Assembly (NCBI RefSeq): GCF_002305895.1
Contig: NZ_CP022203.1
Span: forward strand, 1,466,501 to 1,530,500
DNA length: 64,000 nt
Direction: 5' to 3'
Source of the DNA: Corallococcus macrosporus DSM 14697
GTDB taxonomy: Bacteria; Myxococcota; Myxococcia; Myxococcales; Myxococcaceae
Both the position numbers and the translations under genes were made by a program. Below are positions 29,917 through 39,313 of this stretch, one piece after another (position 1 is the first letter of the stretch; each line of letters begins with the position of its first letter). Below the pieces are notes generated by a model that was not told the origin of the DNA, made no database searches, and worked only from the letters and a program-made list of their open reading frames with translations.

Positions 29917-30687
29917 ATGTCGCCCGTCTCGCGAGAAGTGGCTCGGCCCGAAGCCGCGCCCCACCGTTACGTCCCCCCTGACCTGACGCCCACCGCGCAT
30001 CCCCGCTGGCTGGAGTCGATGCTGGAGTCCCTGCGCGAGGATTGGAACACGGCCTGCTGGCCTCCGTTGTTCCGCGCGACGGCCGACGGCCAGCGCCCGC
30101 CGCTGCGTCACTGGCGGCGGGTGCTGGCCCACTTCTTCCCCATCGTGGAGGCCTTCCCCAAGTACATGGGCCTGTCCCTGGCGAAGACGACCTACGGCCA
30201 GCGTCCGGGAGACGCGAGCGCGCGGCGCTGGCTGCTCCAGAACCTGGGCGTGGAGGCGAAGCACGCCGAGTGGTTCATCGACTGGATGCGTGGCATTGGC
30301 CTGGCGCCGGACGAGGTCTTCCGTCAACGCCCCCTGCCGGAGGTGCGGGCGCTGCACGAGCACCTGCTGGACACCTGCGCGCGCGGGACGCTGGCGGAGG
30401 GCGTGGCCGCGTCCAACTGGGCGGTGGAGGGCATCACCGGCGTGTGGACCCGCGAGGTGGTGGAGCCCTTCCGCGCCTATGCCGAGGAGGGCGCGCGCAT
30501 CGACGCGTACTCCATGATGTGGCTCAAGGTGCACGCGCGCTATGACGACCAGCACCCGGAGGAGGCGCTGGAAATCATCAAGCTGTCCACCGACGCGAGC
30601 AGCGGAGAGCCCTTCCGCGTCCAGGCGGCCGCCAGGAAGTCGCTGCGGATGTATGCCGCCGCGCTCCACGCGTGCTGCAAGGACTGA
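29917..30687 (+). CDS. TenA/PqqC-like (iron-containing redox enzyme family) protein
   Basis: A 256-aa all-helical protein. Features of the TenA/PqqC/CADD superfamily are seen: WPPLFRATADG, HFFPIVEAFPKYMGLSLAKT, LGVEAKHAEWFIDWMRGIGL and NWAVEGITGVWTREV, plus a late helix with DDQHPEEAL that supplies further acidic and His residues. Members include thiaminase II and di-iron oxygenases, and the His/Glu pattern here is more like the haem-oxygenase-fold di-iron type than classical thiaminase. The ATG at 29917 is chosen because CCAGGAGC precedes it. No thiamine genes are nearby, so a role in thiamine salvage is unsupported. Confidence 0.82.
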   Translation: MSPVSREVARPEAAPHRYVPPDLTPTAHPRWLESMLESLREDWNTACWPPLFRATADGQRPPLRHWRRVLAHFFPIVEAFPKYMGLSLAKTTYGQRPGDASARRWLLQNLGVEAKHAEWFIDWMRGIGLAPDEVFRQRPLPEVRALHEHLLDTCARGTLAEGVAASNWAVEGITGVWTREVVEPFRAYAEEGARIDAYSMMWLKVHARYDDQHPEEALEIIKLSTDASSGEPFRVQAAARKSLRMYAAALHACCKD

Positions 30688-30898
30688 ATCGCGCGACACC
30701 CGCGCACAGTCCGCTCGGTGGGTCTCCCGCACACCTGGAGGCCCGCGGAGTGTTCACGGGCCGCGTGCTCTGTCCGGAAGGCGGCAGCTTTGGCGCGACC
30801 CGCCTGTCCGCTGCGCCCGGAGAGTGCCGTACTTGCGGGTGAGGCCTTCCGGCTCCGTCCTCGGGGTGTGAGCGCCAGGCCTCGGGGGGATGCGCCAC

Positions 30899-32689
30899 AT
30901 GAATGCCGATGACAAGGTCATCCAGGAGTACCGGGGACGTGCGCTCAAGGTGTTCATGTCGTGGGTGCTGCCGGTGGCGCCCATCGCCGCGTATCTCAAT
31001 GGCATGGCCATGGGCGTGGCGGGCATGTCGGGCCTGATTGCGGTGGCGTGGGTGCTGCCGCCCATCATCGTGGGCCTGGGCATCGCCTACCCCGCGCTGG
31101 TGCTGCACGTGCTGGTGGAGCGCGCGCTGCGGCCGCGGCCGGACGACGCGCCCGGGGCCCGGCTGGAGCGAATCCTCCGCCTGCCCTGGCGCGCCGCCGT
31201 CGCCTCCTCGTGGGGCGCGTGGACGCTGGGCGGTGTCTGGTTCAGCCTCCACGTGTGCCTGCTGTGGCAGAAGGACTTGTCGCAGGTGGTGTTGGGCACG
31301 CTCATCGGCGTCTGCTTCGGCGTGGTGCTGGGCTTCCCCATTGGCGTCACGCTGGAGAAGGTGCTGCTGCCGGTGGCGCTGGAGGAGCAGCGCAAGGACC
31401 CGACGCTGGCGCTCAAGGGCGGCGGCTTCTTCTGGCCCCGGCAGGCGTGGTTCATGCCCGTCACCTTCATCGGCTCCAGCGTCTGCGCGTTGTTGCTGAG
31501 CGGGTGCGTGGTGCTGGTGAAGCTGCGGGGCGTGCGCGACGAACTGCACCAGATGCTGGTGGCGGAGGGCGCGCACGGCTCGGCGGAGGCGCTGATGGGC
31601 ATGGGCGGGGCGCTGGCCGGAGAGCTCGCCTTCGGGCTCGCCTGGGTGGGCGGGCTGCTGGCGATTCCCGCCGTCACCACCTGGATGCTGGCGCGCCGTC
31701 AGGCGAGCGCGGCGGGCGCGGTGGGCGTGGCCATCGAGTCCCTGTCCGCCGGCCGCGTCGTCTCGCCCGCGTGGATTTCCACGGATGAGATGGGGGATTT
31801 GTCAGCCGGAATGAACACGGTGCTGGTCCGGCTGCGGCAACTGCCCCTGTCGCTGAACGCCTCGGCCACGCGGCTGAGCAGCGCGGGACGCCACCTGCGG
31901 GACTCGCACGACGAGCACCAGCAGAGCCTGGTCCGCCAGGCGTCGGCGCTGCACGAGGCGCAGATGACGTCGGAGGAGATTCGGCGCACGTCGCTGATGG
32001 CCGTCGAGCAGACGGAGGCGGTGCTCCAGGTGGCCCGCCGCTCGGAGGTCCTGGGGCAGCAGGGCGAGGCCGCCGTGGAGCGGAGCCTCACCGGGCTGAC
32101 GGACATCCGCCGCGTGGTGGACGGCATCCAGGAGCGGCTGACGCGCCTGGCGCAGAGCACCTCGCAGATTGGTGAAATCACCGAGTCGGTGAAGGACCTG
32201 GCGGACCAGTCCCACCTGCTGGCGGTGAACGCGGCCATCGAGGCGGCCCGCTCGGGAGAGCAGGGGCGGGGCTTCGCGGTGGTGGCCCGCGAGATTCGCG
32301 GCCTGTCGGACCAGTCCATCCAGGCCACCCGGCGCATCCGTGGCATCCTCCAGGACATCAGCACCGGCATCCGTGACGCGGCGAAGATGGGCGAGGTCGG
32401 CGTCCAGACGATTGGCGCCGGCCTGGACCAGATGCGGGCGTCGGGGGACTCGCTGCGGGAGCTGTCGCGCATCGCGCAGGAGAACTCCGCGGCGGCCCGG
32501 CAGATTGCCGCCGCGGTGACGCAGCAGGACGCCGGCTTCGCGCAGATCTTCGACGCCATCGCGGACCTGTCGCAGCACATGGACGCCACGCTGAAGCGGC
32601 TGGAGTCCACGCAGGAGGCCACCGACACGCTGGGCGTCGTCTCCGACGAGGTGTCGCGGATGGCGCGCCAGTTCAACGCGGCGGGGTGA
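30899..32689 (+). CDS. Methyl-accepting chemotaxis protein with six membrane helices
   Basis: A 596-aa chemoreceptor. The C-terminal half is the standard coiled-coil signalling domain, with the hairpin tip SHLLAVNAAIEAARSGEQGRGFAVVAREIRGLSDQS that binds CheA/CheW, and Gln/Glu-rich methylation helices on both sides. The N-terminal half has about six transmembrane helices (near 19-36, 43-75, 102-122, 127-150, 185-208, 243-262) and no large periplasmic domain, so sensing is probably within the membrane or through a partner. A HAMP-like region (about 265-320) links them. I prefer ATG 30899 over 30890 because the G-run at 30884-30889 is better spaced. Its stop overlaps the convergent histidine kinase gene by 17 bp. 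Confidence 0.93.
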   Translation: MNADDKVIQEYRGRALKVFMSWVLPVAPIAAYLNGMAMGVAGMSGLIAVAWVLPPIIVGLGIAYPALVLHVLVERALRPRPDDAPGARLERILRLPWRAAVASSWGAWTLGGVWFSLHVCLLWQKDLSQVVLGTLIGVCFGVVLGFPIGVTLEKVLLPVALEEQRKDPTLALKGGGFFWPRQAWFMPVTFIGSSVCALLLSGCVVLVKLRGVRDELHQMLVAEGAHGSAEALMGMGGALAGELAFGLAWVGGLLAIPAVTTWMLARRQASAAGAVGVAIESLSAGRVVSPAWISTDEMGDLSAGMNTVLVRLRQLPLSLNASATRLSSAGRHLRDSHDEHQQSLVRQASALHEAQMTSEEIRRTSLMAVEQTEAVLQVARRSEVLGQQGEAAVERSLTGLTDIRRVVDGIQERLTRLAQSTSQIGEITESVKDLADQSHLLAVNAAIEAARSGEQGRGFAVVAREIRGLSDQSIQATRRIRGILQDISTGIRDAAKMGEVGVQTIGAGLDQMRASGDSLRELSRIAQENSAAARQIAAAVTQQDAGFAQIFDAIADLSQHMDATLKRLESTQEATDTLGVVSDEVSRMARQFNAAG

Positions 32690-34160
32690 CGGCGGCGCTC
32701 AGTGATTCACCCAGGGGCAGCGTGAGGGTGAAGCGCGTGTCGCCGGGCGCGGAGTCCAGCCGCAGCGCGCCGCCGTGCGCGAGCGCGATCTTCCGGGCCA
32801 GCGGCAGGCCCAGGCCGGTGCCCTTCTCGCGCGTGGTGAAGAAGGGCTCGAAGATGCGCTCGCGCTCCGCGCCGGGCACGCCGGGGCCCGCGTCGCGGAC
32901 CTGGATGGTGTAGTGCCCGCCGTTGGACGCGCCGGACACCCGCACCCGGCCGCCGGGGGGCGAGGCCTGCACCGCGTTCTTCACCAGGTTCACCAGCGCG
33001 GCCGTCAGGAGGCTGCCGTCGGCTTCCAGCACCGCGGGCGCGGCGTCGAGGTCCACGGTGACGTCGCGGGCGCTGGCCTCGGCGGCCATCAGCTCGCAGG
33101 CGACGGAGAGCAGGGCGGGGGCCTCCACGGGCGCGCGCGCCAGCGGTTGCTCGCGGGCGAAGGCGAGGAAGTCCTCGACGATGCGCTGGAGGTAGGCCAC
33201 CTCGCGCTGGATGCGCTCCACGTGCGCGCCGGCCTCCGCGTGGGCTCCGGCCTGGAGGTCCTCCTTCAGGATGCCGGAGAAGAGGGCGATGCCCCCAATG
33301 GGGTTGCGCACCTCGTGGGCCACGCCCGCGAGCATCATCTTCAGTTGCCGGTCCCGGCTCTCCAGCGCGCCGCGCATGTCCTCCAGCTCGCGCGCGAGGA
33401 CGCCAATCTCCAGCGTGGGCTCCGGCGGCACGGGCGTCGTCAGGTCGCCCCGGCCGATGCGCAGCGCGGACGCCATCAGCCGCCGCAGCGGCCGGGCCAG
33501 CCCTCGCGCCGTCACCAGGGCGATGACCGCGAGCGCTGTCAGGGCCACCGCGCCCATGGTAGCGAAGGTGCGCGACAGCTCCTGGAGGGGCCCGAAGAAG
33601 ACGGCGCTGCCCTCCACGCCCACGGCGCCCACCACGCGGCCCTCGTAGACGATGGGGGCGTAGCCCGTCTTGTAGAGGCGCCCGTCCGAGCCGGTGAAGA
33701 GCACCTGACTGGCGGCGCGCGCGCCCTCGAAGACGCGGGTGAGCTCCAGTCTGTCCCTCGCCAGCTCCGGCATCTCCGCGCCCACCGGCAGTCCGCCGCC
33801 CACGTCCACGCGCACCCGGCCTTGCGTGTCCACGGCGTAGATGCGGCGCACGCCGCTGGCCTCGGCGATGCTTTCGAAGGTCCGGACGAAGTTGCGCCAG
33901 GTGCGGGTGCTCGCCACGTCGTCGCCGGGCTCGACGGTGAGCAGCCGCTCGCCGTGGACCTGGGTGGCGGTGGCGGCGGCGATGGCGCTGAGGCTGGTGC
34001 CCAGCTCCTCCTCCAGGATGATGCGCGCGAGCTGGTACACGGCGGTGCCCGCCACCGCGACGAACAGCAGCGTGGGGACGAGGAACGCCACCAGCAGCCG
34101 CGCGGAGAGCGAGCCCAACGCGTCACGCCATCGCGAAGTGTGTGGGGGAACGTGGGCCAT
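32673..34160 (-). CDS. Membrane sensor histidine kinase
   Basis: A 495-aa inner-membrane sensor. Helix 1 is about 21-42 and helix 2 about 200-220, bracketing a periplasmic domain of about 155 residues that looks like a single Cache/PAS-like fold (VRRIYAVDTQGRVRVDVGGG, GRLYKTGYAPIVYEGRVVGAVGVEG). A HAMP segment follows (about 221-275), then the H-box AGVAHEVRNPIGG with His282, an N-box ALVNLVKNAVQASP, and GPGVPGAERERIFEPFFTTREKGTGLGLPLARKI for ATP binding. The ATG at 34160 is preferred to the longer frame from 34295, which runs into a Pro/Arg-rich region. No response regulator gene is adjacent; the NtrC-type regulator at 27551-28960 is a candidate partner. Confidence 0.94.
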   Translation of the reverse strand: MAHVPPHTSRWRDALGSLSARLLVAFLVPTLLFVAVAGTAVYQLARIILEEELGTSLSAIAAATATQVHGERLLTVEPGDDVASTRTWRNFVRTFESIAEASGVRRIYAVDTQGRVRVDVGGGLPVGAEMPELARDRLELTRVFEGARAASQVLFTGSDGRLYKTGYAPIVYEGRVVGAVGVEGSAVFFGPLQELSRTFATMGAVALTALAVIALVTARGLARPLRRLMASALRIGRGDLTTPVPPEPTLEIGVLARELEDMRGALESRDRQLKMMLAGVAHEVRNPIGGIALFSGILKEDLQAGAHAEAGAHVERIQREVAYLQRIVEDFLAFAREQPLARAPVEAPALLSVACELMAAEASARDVTVDLDAAPAVLEADGSLLTAALVNLVKNAVQASPPGGRVRVSGASNGGHYTIQVRDAGPGVPGAERERIFEPFFTTREKGTGLGLPLARKIALAHGGALRLDSAPGDTRFTLTLPLGESLSAAVTPPR

Positions 34161-34465
34161 GTCCGGGGCGGACTCTATCCGAGCCTCGCTTCTGTCGCGG
34201 GAGAGGGGCCTTCGCTCCGCTGCCTGCCTGGGTGGGGTTGCCTGCGTCTTTTCACAGGCGTAGGTTGTCCGTGGCGCCTCACGGCGCTGTCCCATGACCT
34301 CTGCTCGCTAACCCAGGCTTCCGTGACTGCCCTTGCCGCTCCGGCCGATGTGCCGTGGCGTTGACGTGGGCTGCTGTCCGGATGCGTGGGTCCCCGCTGT
34401 GTCCTTCAGTCGTTTCCTGAACCCGAATGACCGGCGCGCCTGCGCGCACGGCATGGAGAACACGT
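34161..34465. other. 305-bp divergent intergenic region
   Basis: Separates the histidine kinase start from the reductase start. I see no credible gene or strong repeat. It should contain both promoters, but no clear sigma-70 pair or sigma-54 site could be recognised. Confidence 0.4.
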
Positions 34466-35017
34466 ATGCGAAAGCTCAAGTACCACGTTGCCACCAGCGT
34501 CGACGGTTTCATCGCCCATGAGGACGATACGTATGGCGCCTTCATGCAGCCCCGCCTCATCCAGGACAGTGAGCACGTCACCGACTTCGTCGCGTCGCTG
34601 GCGACCTATTCGGCGGCGCTCATGGGCCGGCGCACCTACGAGGTCGGCCTCAAGGAAGGCGTGACGGACCCGTACACGAACCTGGAGACCTACGTCTTCA
34701 GCCGCACGATGAAGGAGAGCCCGAATCCACGGGTGAAGCTGGTGTCGGAGGACGCGGTGGGCGTGGTCCGCCGCCTGAAGGCCCAGGAGGGCGGTGACAT
34801 CTACCTGTCCGGCGGCGGCGCGTTCGCCGGGCTGCTGTTCGCCGAGGGACTGGTGGACGAGGTCCTGCTCAAGATGAACCCGCTGATTCTCGGCGCGGGC
34901 ATCCCCCTGGTGTCGTCGCTGCGGCAGGTGGTGGACCTGGAGCTGAAGTCCACCAAGGTCTACGGCAACGGCGTGGTGCTGCTGCGCTACGCCGTGCTGC
35001 CTCGGCCGAAGGCGTAG
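34466..35017 (+). CDS. Dihydrofolate reductase / RibD C-terminal domain family protein
   Basis: A 183-aa NADPH-binding reductase-like protein. The pattern fits the RibD C-terminal/YyaP family: LKYHVATSVDGFIA at the N-terminus, ALMGRRTYEVGL, TYVFSRTM, and GDIYLSGGGAFAGLLFAEGLVDEVLLKMNPLILGAGIPLV. It is not the essential FolA; members of this group are mostly uncharacterised reductases. The ATG at 34466 has GGAGAA at 34455-34460; the frame opens earlier, at 34427. It ends before a strong hairpin shared with the convergent chitinase gene. Confidence 0.88.
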   Translation: MRKLKYHVATSVDGFIAHEDDTYGAFMQPRLIQDSEHVTDFVASLATYSAALMGRRTYEVGLKEGVTDPYTNLETYVFSRTMKESPNPRVKLVSEDAVGVVRRLKAQEGGDIYLSGGGAFAGLLFAEGLVDEVLLKMNPLILGAGIPLVSSLRQVVDLELKSTKVYGNGVVLLRYAVLPRPKA

Positions 35018-35030
35018 CTCGCGATACTCA

Positions 35031-35069
35031 GGGAGGGAGCGTGTCCGTGTGGCCTGGACGCGCTCCCTC
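35031..35069. terminator. Bidirectional terminator hairpin between convergent genes
   Basis: GGAGGGAGCGTGTCC (35031-35045) pairs with GGACGCGCTCCCTCC (35055-35069) over 15 bp with one mismatch (a G-U pair in RNA) and a 9-nt loop. It lies exactly between the stops of the reductase and chitinase genes and can serve both. Confidence 0.7.
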
Positions 35070-35081
35070 CGTGGACCGCGC

Positions 35082-37256
35082 CTACTGGAGGAAGGCGCCC
35101 TTCACCGCGTCCAGCAGCGGGTTGGCGCCGGTGGTGGGGTTGGTGCAGCCCTGGTTGATGGTCCAGATGATGGTGCCGCCAAAGCCGTGGTCCTTCGCGT
35201 AGGCGCCCTTGGCGGCGATGGCCTGCGGGCTGTCATAGGAAATCCACCGCACGGTGCCGTCCTCCACCGGCGTGTTGAACGTGACGTAGCTGGCCGCCGC
35301 CACCGCGTCCCAGCGGTACGTGCCCGCCGCGGAGAGCTGCTGAATCTTCTGGTAGGTGAACGCGTTGTCGCTGCCGACGTAGTCGGACCAGTGGGTGAAG
35401 TCCTGGTAGGGGCCGGTGATGTTGCGCCACGCCATGCCGTAGAAGGGGATGCCCATGCCCAGCTTCGCCTTGGGGATGCCCGCGCTCGCCCAGCCCTGGA
35501 GGCTGGAGGAGACGGACGTGGGCCGGTTGCCGGACTCGCCGTAGAGCGCGGACGTGTACCAGGACTGCCAGCCGTCCCACGGGCCAATCATCTCGTAGGA
35601 CATGATGTTGATCTGGTCCAGGTAGGGCGCGAGGTTGGCGAACCACGGGTCCGCGTCGCTGGCGAAGTTGCTGTTGATCCACCCGATGGGGAAGGTGAGC
35701 AGCATGTCCGGCCGCGCCGCGCGGAGCTCCTTCACCAGCGCGAGCAGGTTCGGCTTGTCGGCCGCTTCCACCGGCTCCCAGTCGATGTCCAGCCCGTCGT
35801 AGCCGAAGGTGTCCATGGCGTTGAGCAGGTTCTGCACGAACCTCGCCCGGTTCGCGTTCGAGGCCGCGGACACCCAGCCGGCGTGCTCACCCGCGCCGCC
35901 CACCATGATGATGGCCTTGCGTCCGGCGGCGTGGGCTCGCTGCGCCAGCGTCCGCGCGATTTGCGGGCCGTTGTCGTTGTCGAAGGCCGTGTTCAGCGTG
36001 CCATCCGGCCGGGGCGTCACTCGGCCGACGATGATGTGCGTGAGCGCGCTGAAGTCCACCTTCTCCGGCGGGTACAGGTCCGCGTTCCAGCCGGTGTAAT
36101 AGCCGGACACCCACTTGCCGCTCCCGGGCTGCGTCGCCGCCACGGTGACGGTGGCCGTCGCCTTCTTCGTCGTGTCCGCCTGGCTGGTGGCGATGACGTG
36201 GTAGGTGCCCGTCGTCCGCGGCGCGGTGTACTGACCGGCGTGGGTGATGGTGCCTCCCGCGCCGCCCTGCTGGATGGACCACGTCACCGCGGTGTTCGTG
36301 CTGCCCGTCACCGTGGCGCTGAAGGTCCGCGAGGCCCCCGGGGCCAGTGACGCGCTGGTGGGCGTCACCGAGATGGCGACCTGCTGCTGCGGCGGCTGCA
36401 CGGTGGCGGAGACGGGCGTGGAGCGGAGGCCTTCGCCGCCCGTTCCGACGGCCGTCACCGCGTACCAGTACGTGGCGCCCGCGGAGACGTTGATGTCGCG
36501 GTACGTGGTGTTCGTCAGCGGCGTCGTGGTGCGCTTCGCGTACGTGCCCGTCTGGGAGGTGGCGCGGTAGACGTGATAGCCGGTGGCGCCGCTGACGCCG
36601 TTCCACGTCAGGGAGACGTCGGTCGCGGAGGCGACGGCCTTGAGCCCGCTTGGAGCGGACAGCGTGGCCGTGCCCAGGCGGAGGCTGTCAAAGGTCATCA
36701 CCGGCAGGTTGCGGCCCGCGCCCTCCTGGATGGCGATGCCGTCCATCGTGACGTTGGTGACGTTGAGCGCCGTGAGGGGCACGCGGCAGCGGGTCCACGC
36801 ACCGGCCTTGATGGCGCCGCCGTCGCAGTAGCGGTTGATGGCGATGGTGGGCCGCGCCTGGTTCCCCACGGTGGCGTAGGCCGTGAGCGCGGGGTTGGAC
36901 GTGGCGCCGCCGTGGACCTGGAACTCCAAGAACTCGAGCCCGCTGGTGGAGACGCCGGAATGGTGGAGGTAGAGGCCCGTCCATGGGCCGAACGTCACGG
37001 AGATGGCGCGCGAGCCGGAAGCCACGGGCGAGGCCGCCGCGAGATTTCGGGTGGCCCAGGACCAGTCCGCCCAGCCCGGGCCGAGCGCGTCGTCGTACAG
37101 CGTGGTCGCGCCGTCATCCACGGCTTCGGCGTGGACCGCGGGCGTGTCTTCGATGGCGGGTGCTTCGGGAAGCTGGGCGTCCGCGATGGACTCAGTGCCA
37201 CATGCGCTGAGCTGCACGCCCACCGCCAACATGAACCACGTGAGTTGCCTTTTCAT
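35082..37256 (-). CDS. Secreted lipoprotein chitinase, glycoside hydrolase family 18, multi-domain
   Basis: A 724-aa enzyme. The signal MKRQLTWFMLAVGVQLSAC has a lipobox (LSA-Cys19), so it is anchored to a membrane, probably at the surface. Order of domains: an N-terminal jelly-roll, carbohydrate-binding-like region (about 30-190, TLYDDALGPGWADWSW), a fibronectin type III repeat (about 192-285), a bacterial Ig-like repeat (about 290-375) and a GH18 barrel (about 380-724). The catalytic motif is YDGLDIDWEP, a DxxDxDxE with the acid Glu near residue 495. QINIMSYEMIGPWDG carries further active-site residues. The role is breakdown of chitin or related GlcNAc polymers, consistent with feeding on fungi or detritus. 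The ATG at 37256 starts at the signal. Confidence 0.94.
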   Translation of the reverse strand: MKRQLTWFMLAVGVQLSACGTESIADAQLPEAPAIEDTPAVHAEAVDDGATTLYDDALGPGWADWSWATRNLAAASPVASGSRAISVTFGPWTGLYLHHSGVSTSGLEFLEFQVHGGATSNPALTAYATVGNQARPTIAINRYCDGGAIKAGAWTRCRVPLTALNVTNVTMDGIAIQEGAGRNLPVMTFDSLRLGTATLSAPSGLKAVASATDVSLTWNGVSGATGYHVYRATSQTGTYAKRTTTPLTNTTYRDINVSAGATYWYAVTAVGTGGEGLRSTPVSATVQPPQQQVAISVTPTSASLAPGASRTFSATVTGSTNTAVTWSIQQGGAGGTITHAGQYTAPRTTGTYHVIATSQADTTKKATATVTVAATQPGSGKWVSGYYTGWNADLYPPEKVDFSALTHIIVGRVTPRPDGTLNTAFDNDNGPQIARTLAQRAHAAGRKAIIMVGGAGEHAGWVSAASNANRARFVQNLLNAMDTFGYDGLDIDWEPVEAADKPNLLALVKELRAARPDMLLTFPIGWINSNFASDADPWFANLAPYLDQINIMSYEMIGPWDGWQSWYTSALYGESGNRPTSVSSSLQGWASAGIPKAKLGMGIPFYGMAWRNITGPYQDFTHWSDYVGSDNAFTYQKIQQLSAAGTYRWDAVAAASYVTFNTPVEDGTVRWISYDSPQAIAAKGAYAKDHGFGGTIIWTINQGCTNPTTGANPLLDAVKGAFLQ

Positions 37257-37762
37257 GTCGCTCCAGTGGCCAGGGGACGAGAGCTGGCATGGGGCGCGTG
37301 TCACCACGGCTCAGGTGGTGGATGCGCCCGACGCCGTCTCGCATGCGCCCACCGTGAGTGACGGGCGTTCAGAGACCTGGCTGTCTGGGCGCAGAGACAC
37401 CGCGTGCAGGCGTCGGCTTTCAAGCCATGGGGTATGGCGTTTCAGTACTTCGCCCGTTGCTCAGGCTGGAGAGCAGCCAGTGCGCCATGCGGCTGAGCCA
37501 CGAGGAGCGTGAGCCTGCATGTCTCACAGCGCGCCAGTCATCACAGGCGCGCACCGGGATGCGGGAGGTGAGCAGTGGCACGGCTGGCGGGACGCCGTGC
37601 CTGCTCGTGAAATGATTCAGGGTGTGCGCACTTTCAAGGCGCGCTGCACGAGGTTCATGCGCGATGCGGCGTTGCTCGCACGGGGCCGCGCAACGGCGAC
37701 GTCCCCCCTGCCGCTGGTTGCCGCGCCCGGGACAAAGCCCGCCCAGGCGCTGCACGCCCCGC
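37257..37762. other. 506-bp gap without a convincing gene
   Basis: Lies between the chitinase start and the stop of radA. Several short frames cross it on both strands but they are Arg/His/Pro-rich and lack a ribosome site or family pattern. It should hold the chitinase promoter on its left side. A short GCCAT/ATGGC inverted repeat at about 37423 is the only local symmetry noticed. Confidence 0.4.
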
Positions 37763-39130
37763 TCAATCGAACATCGCGACCAGCGCATCGCCGAGCGTCT
37801 CCACGCCGACGATCTTCATCTTCGGCCCCGCGTCCTCCAGCCGCCGCGCGCTGCCCGCGGGCATCACCACGCGCTGGAAGCCCATCTTCGCGGCCTCCGC
37901 CAGGCGCGGCTCCACCTGGCCCACCGCGCGCACCTCTCCGGCGAGGCCCACTTCACCCAGCACCAGCGTCTTCGGATCCAACGGCCGGTTCTGGAGGCTG
38001 CTCACCAGCGCCGCGCACACCGCCAGGTCACACGCCGGTTCCGTGAGCTGCATGCCGCCCGCCACGTTGACGAACAGGTCGCAGCCCACCAGCGGAATCT
38101 CCTCCTTCTTCTCCAGCACCGCCGCCAGCAGCGCCACGCGGTTGCCGTCCACGCCAATCGCCGTGCGCCGCGCGGTGCCGTAGCCCGTGGGCGCCACCAG
38201 CGCCTGCACCTCCACCAGCAGCGGGCGCGTGCCGTTCAGCGTGCTCGTGACGACGCTGCCGGACTTGCCCACCGGCCGCTCCGACAGGAACAGCGCGGAC
38301 GGGTCCGGCACCTCCACGAGCCCCGCGCCCTTCATCTCGAAGACGCCAATCTCGTTCGTGGAGCCGAAGCGGTTCTTGTGCGCGCGGAGAATCCGGAACG
38401 GGTGGCCGCGCTCGCCCTCGAAGTAGAGGACCGTGTCCACCATGTGCTCCAGCACGCGCGGACCCGCGATGGAGCCTTCCTTCGTGACGTGGCCCACCAG
38501 GAACGTGGGGACGCCCGTGCGCTTCGCATAGGCCATCAGCCGGCCCGCCACCTCGCGCACCTGGGTGATGCTGCCCGGCGCGTTGCCCAGCTCCGGCAGG
38601 TACATCGTCTGGATCGAGTCCACCACCAGCGCCTGCGGCTTCAGGGCCTCCGTCGCCGTCAGCACCCGCTCCGCGTCCGTCTCCGCGAACAGGTGGATGG
38701 AGTCACCCTCCACCTTCAGCCGCTCGGCGCGCATCTTCGTCTGCCGCAGGCTCTCTTCACCGGAGACGTAGAGCACCGGTCCGTGGCGCGCCAGCCGGTC
38801 CAGCGCCGCCAGCAGCAGCGTGGACTTGCCGATGCCCGGGTCACCACCCAGCAGCACGATGGAGCCGCTCACCACGCCGCCGCCCAGCACGCGGTCGAAC
38901 TCGGCGATGCCCGTGCGCCGGCGCGTCTCCGTCTCGCCGCTCACCTCCTTGAGCAGCATGGGCCGCGCCGCGCCACCCGAGGCGCCCCAGGCCGGGCGCC
39001 GTTCATCCGCCTTCGGGTCCGTCTCCTCCAGCAGGGAACTCCACGCGCCACAGTCCGGGCACTTCCCCAGCCACTTCGCCGTTTTGTACCCACACGCCTG
39101 ACAGGTGTAGTGCGTCTTCGCCTTCGCCAT
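37763..39130 (-). CDS. radA: DNA repair protein RadA
   Basis: A 455-aa RecA-like ATPase that drives branch migration in recombination intermediates. It begins MAKAKTHYTCQACGYKTAKWLGKCPDCGAWSS with the C4 zinc finger. Walker A is GGDPGIGKST, the RadA-specific KNRFG motif is in RAHKNRFGSTNEIGVFEM, and the C-terminal Lon-protease-like domain has NVAGGMQLTEPACDLAVCAAL and LGEVGLAGEVRAV. The frame extends far upstream, but the ATG at 39130 gives the standard start and length. A small membrane protein gene is divergent, with 183 bp between. Confidence 0.97.
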   Translation of the reverse strand: MAKAKTHYTCQACGYKTAKWLGKCPDCGAWSSLLEETDPKADERRPAWGASGGAARPMLLKEVSGETETRRRTGIAEFDRVLGGGVVSGSIVLLGGDPGIGKSTLLLAALDRLARHGPVLYVSGEESLRQTKMRAERLKVEGDSIHLFAETDAERVLTATEALKPQALVVDSIQTMYLPELGNAPGSITQVREVAGRLMAYAKRTGVPTFLVGHVTKEGSIAGPRVLEHMVDTVLYFEGERGHPFRILRAHKNRFGSTNEIGVFEMKGAGLVEVPDPSALFLSERPVGKSGSVVTSTLNGTRPLLVEVQALVAPTGYGTARRTAIGVDGNRVALLAAVLEKKEEIPLVGCDLFVNVAGGMQLTEPACDLAVCAALVSSLQNRPLDPKTLVLGEVGLAGEVRAVGQVEPRLAEAAKMGFQRVVMPAGSARRLEDAGPKMKIVGVETLGDALVAMFD

Positions 39131-39313
39131 GGGTTGGGTGAATAGCGCGGAACCCTGACGTTTTTGCGGCCTTACAGGCAGGCATGTCCGCAGAGCAGGC
39201 AGGCGCCATGTCAAGCCCCCCTGCGCCAAGTTGTCCGAAGGGGATGGGCAACCCAGGTTTGCTCCCAGGTGGGCGTCGCACCCTGCGTCGCTAAACAAGC
39301 AAGGGAGGTAGTC

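Noticed and set aside
34466-35017. Reductase as the essential dihydrofolate reductase FolA
   Set aside because: Motifs fit the RibD C-terminal/YyaP group, not FolA.
37420-37788. 122-codon frame in the gap between the chitinase and radA genes
   Set aside because: Low-complexity Arg/Ser content, overlaps the end of radA, no ribosome site or family signal.
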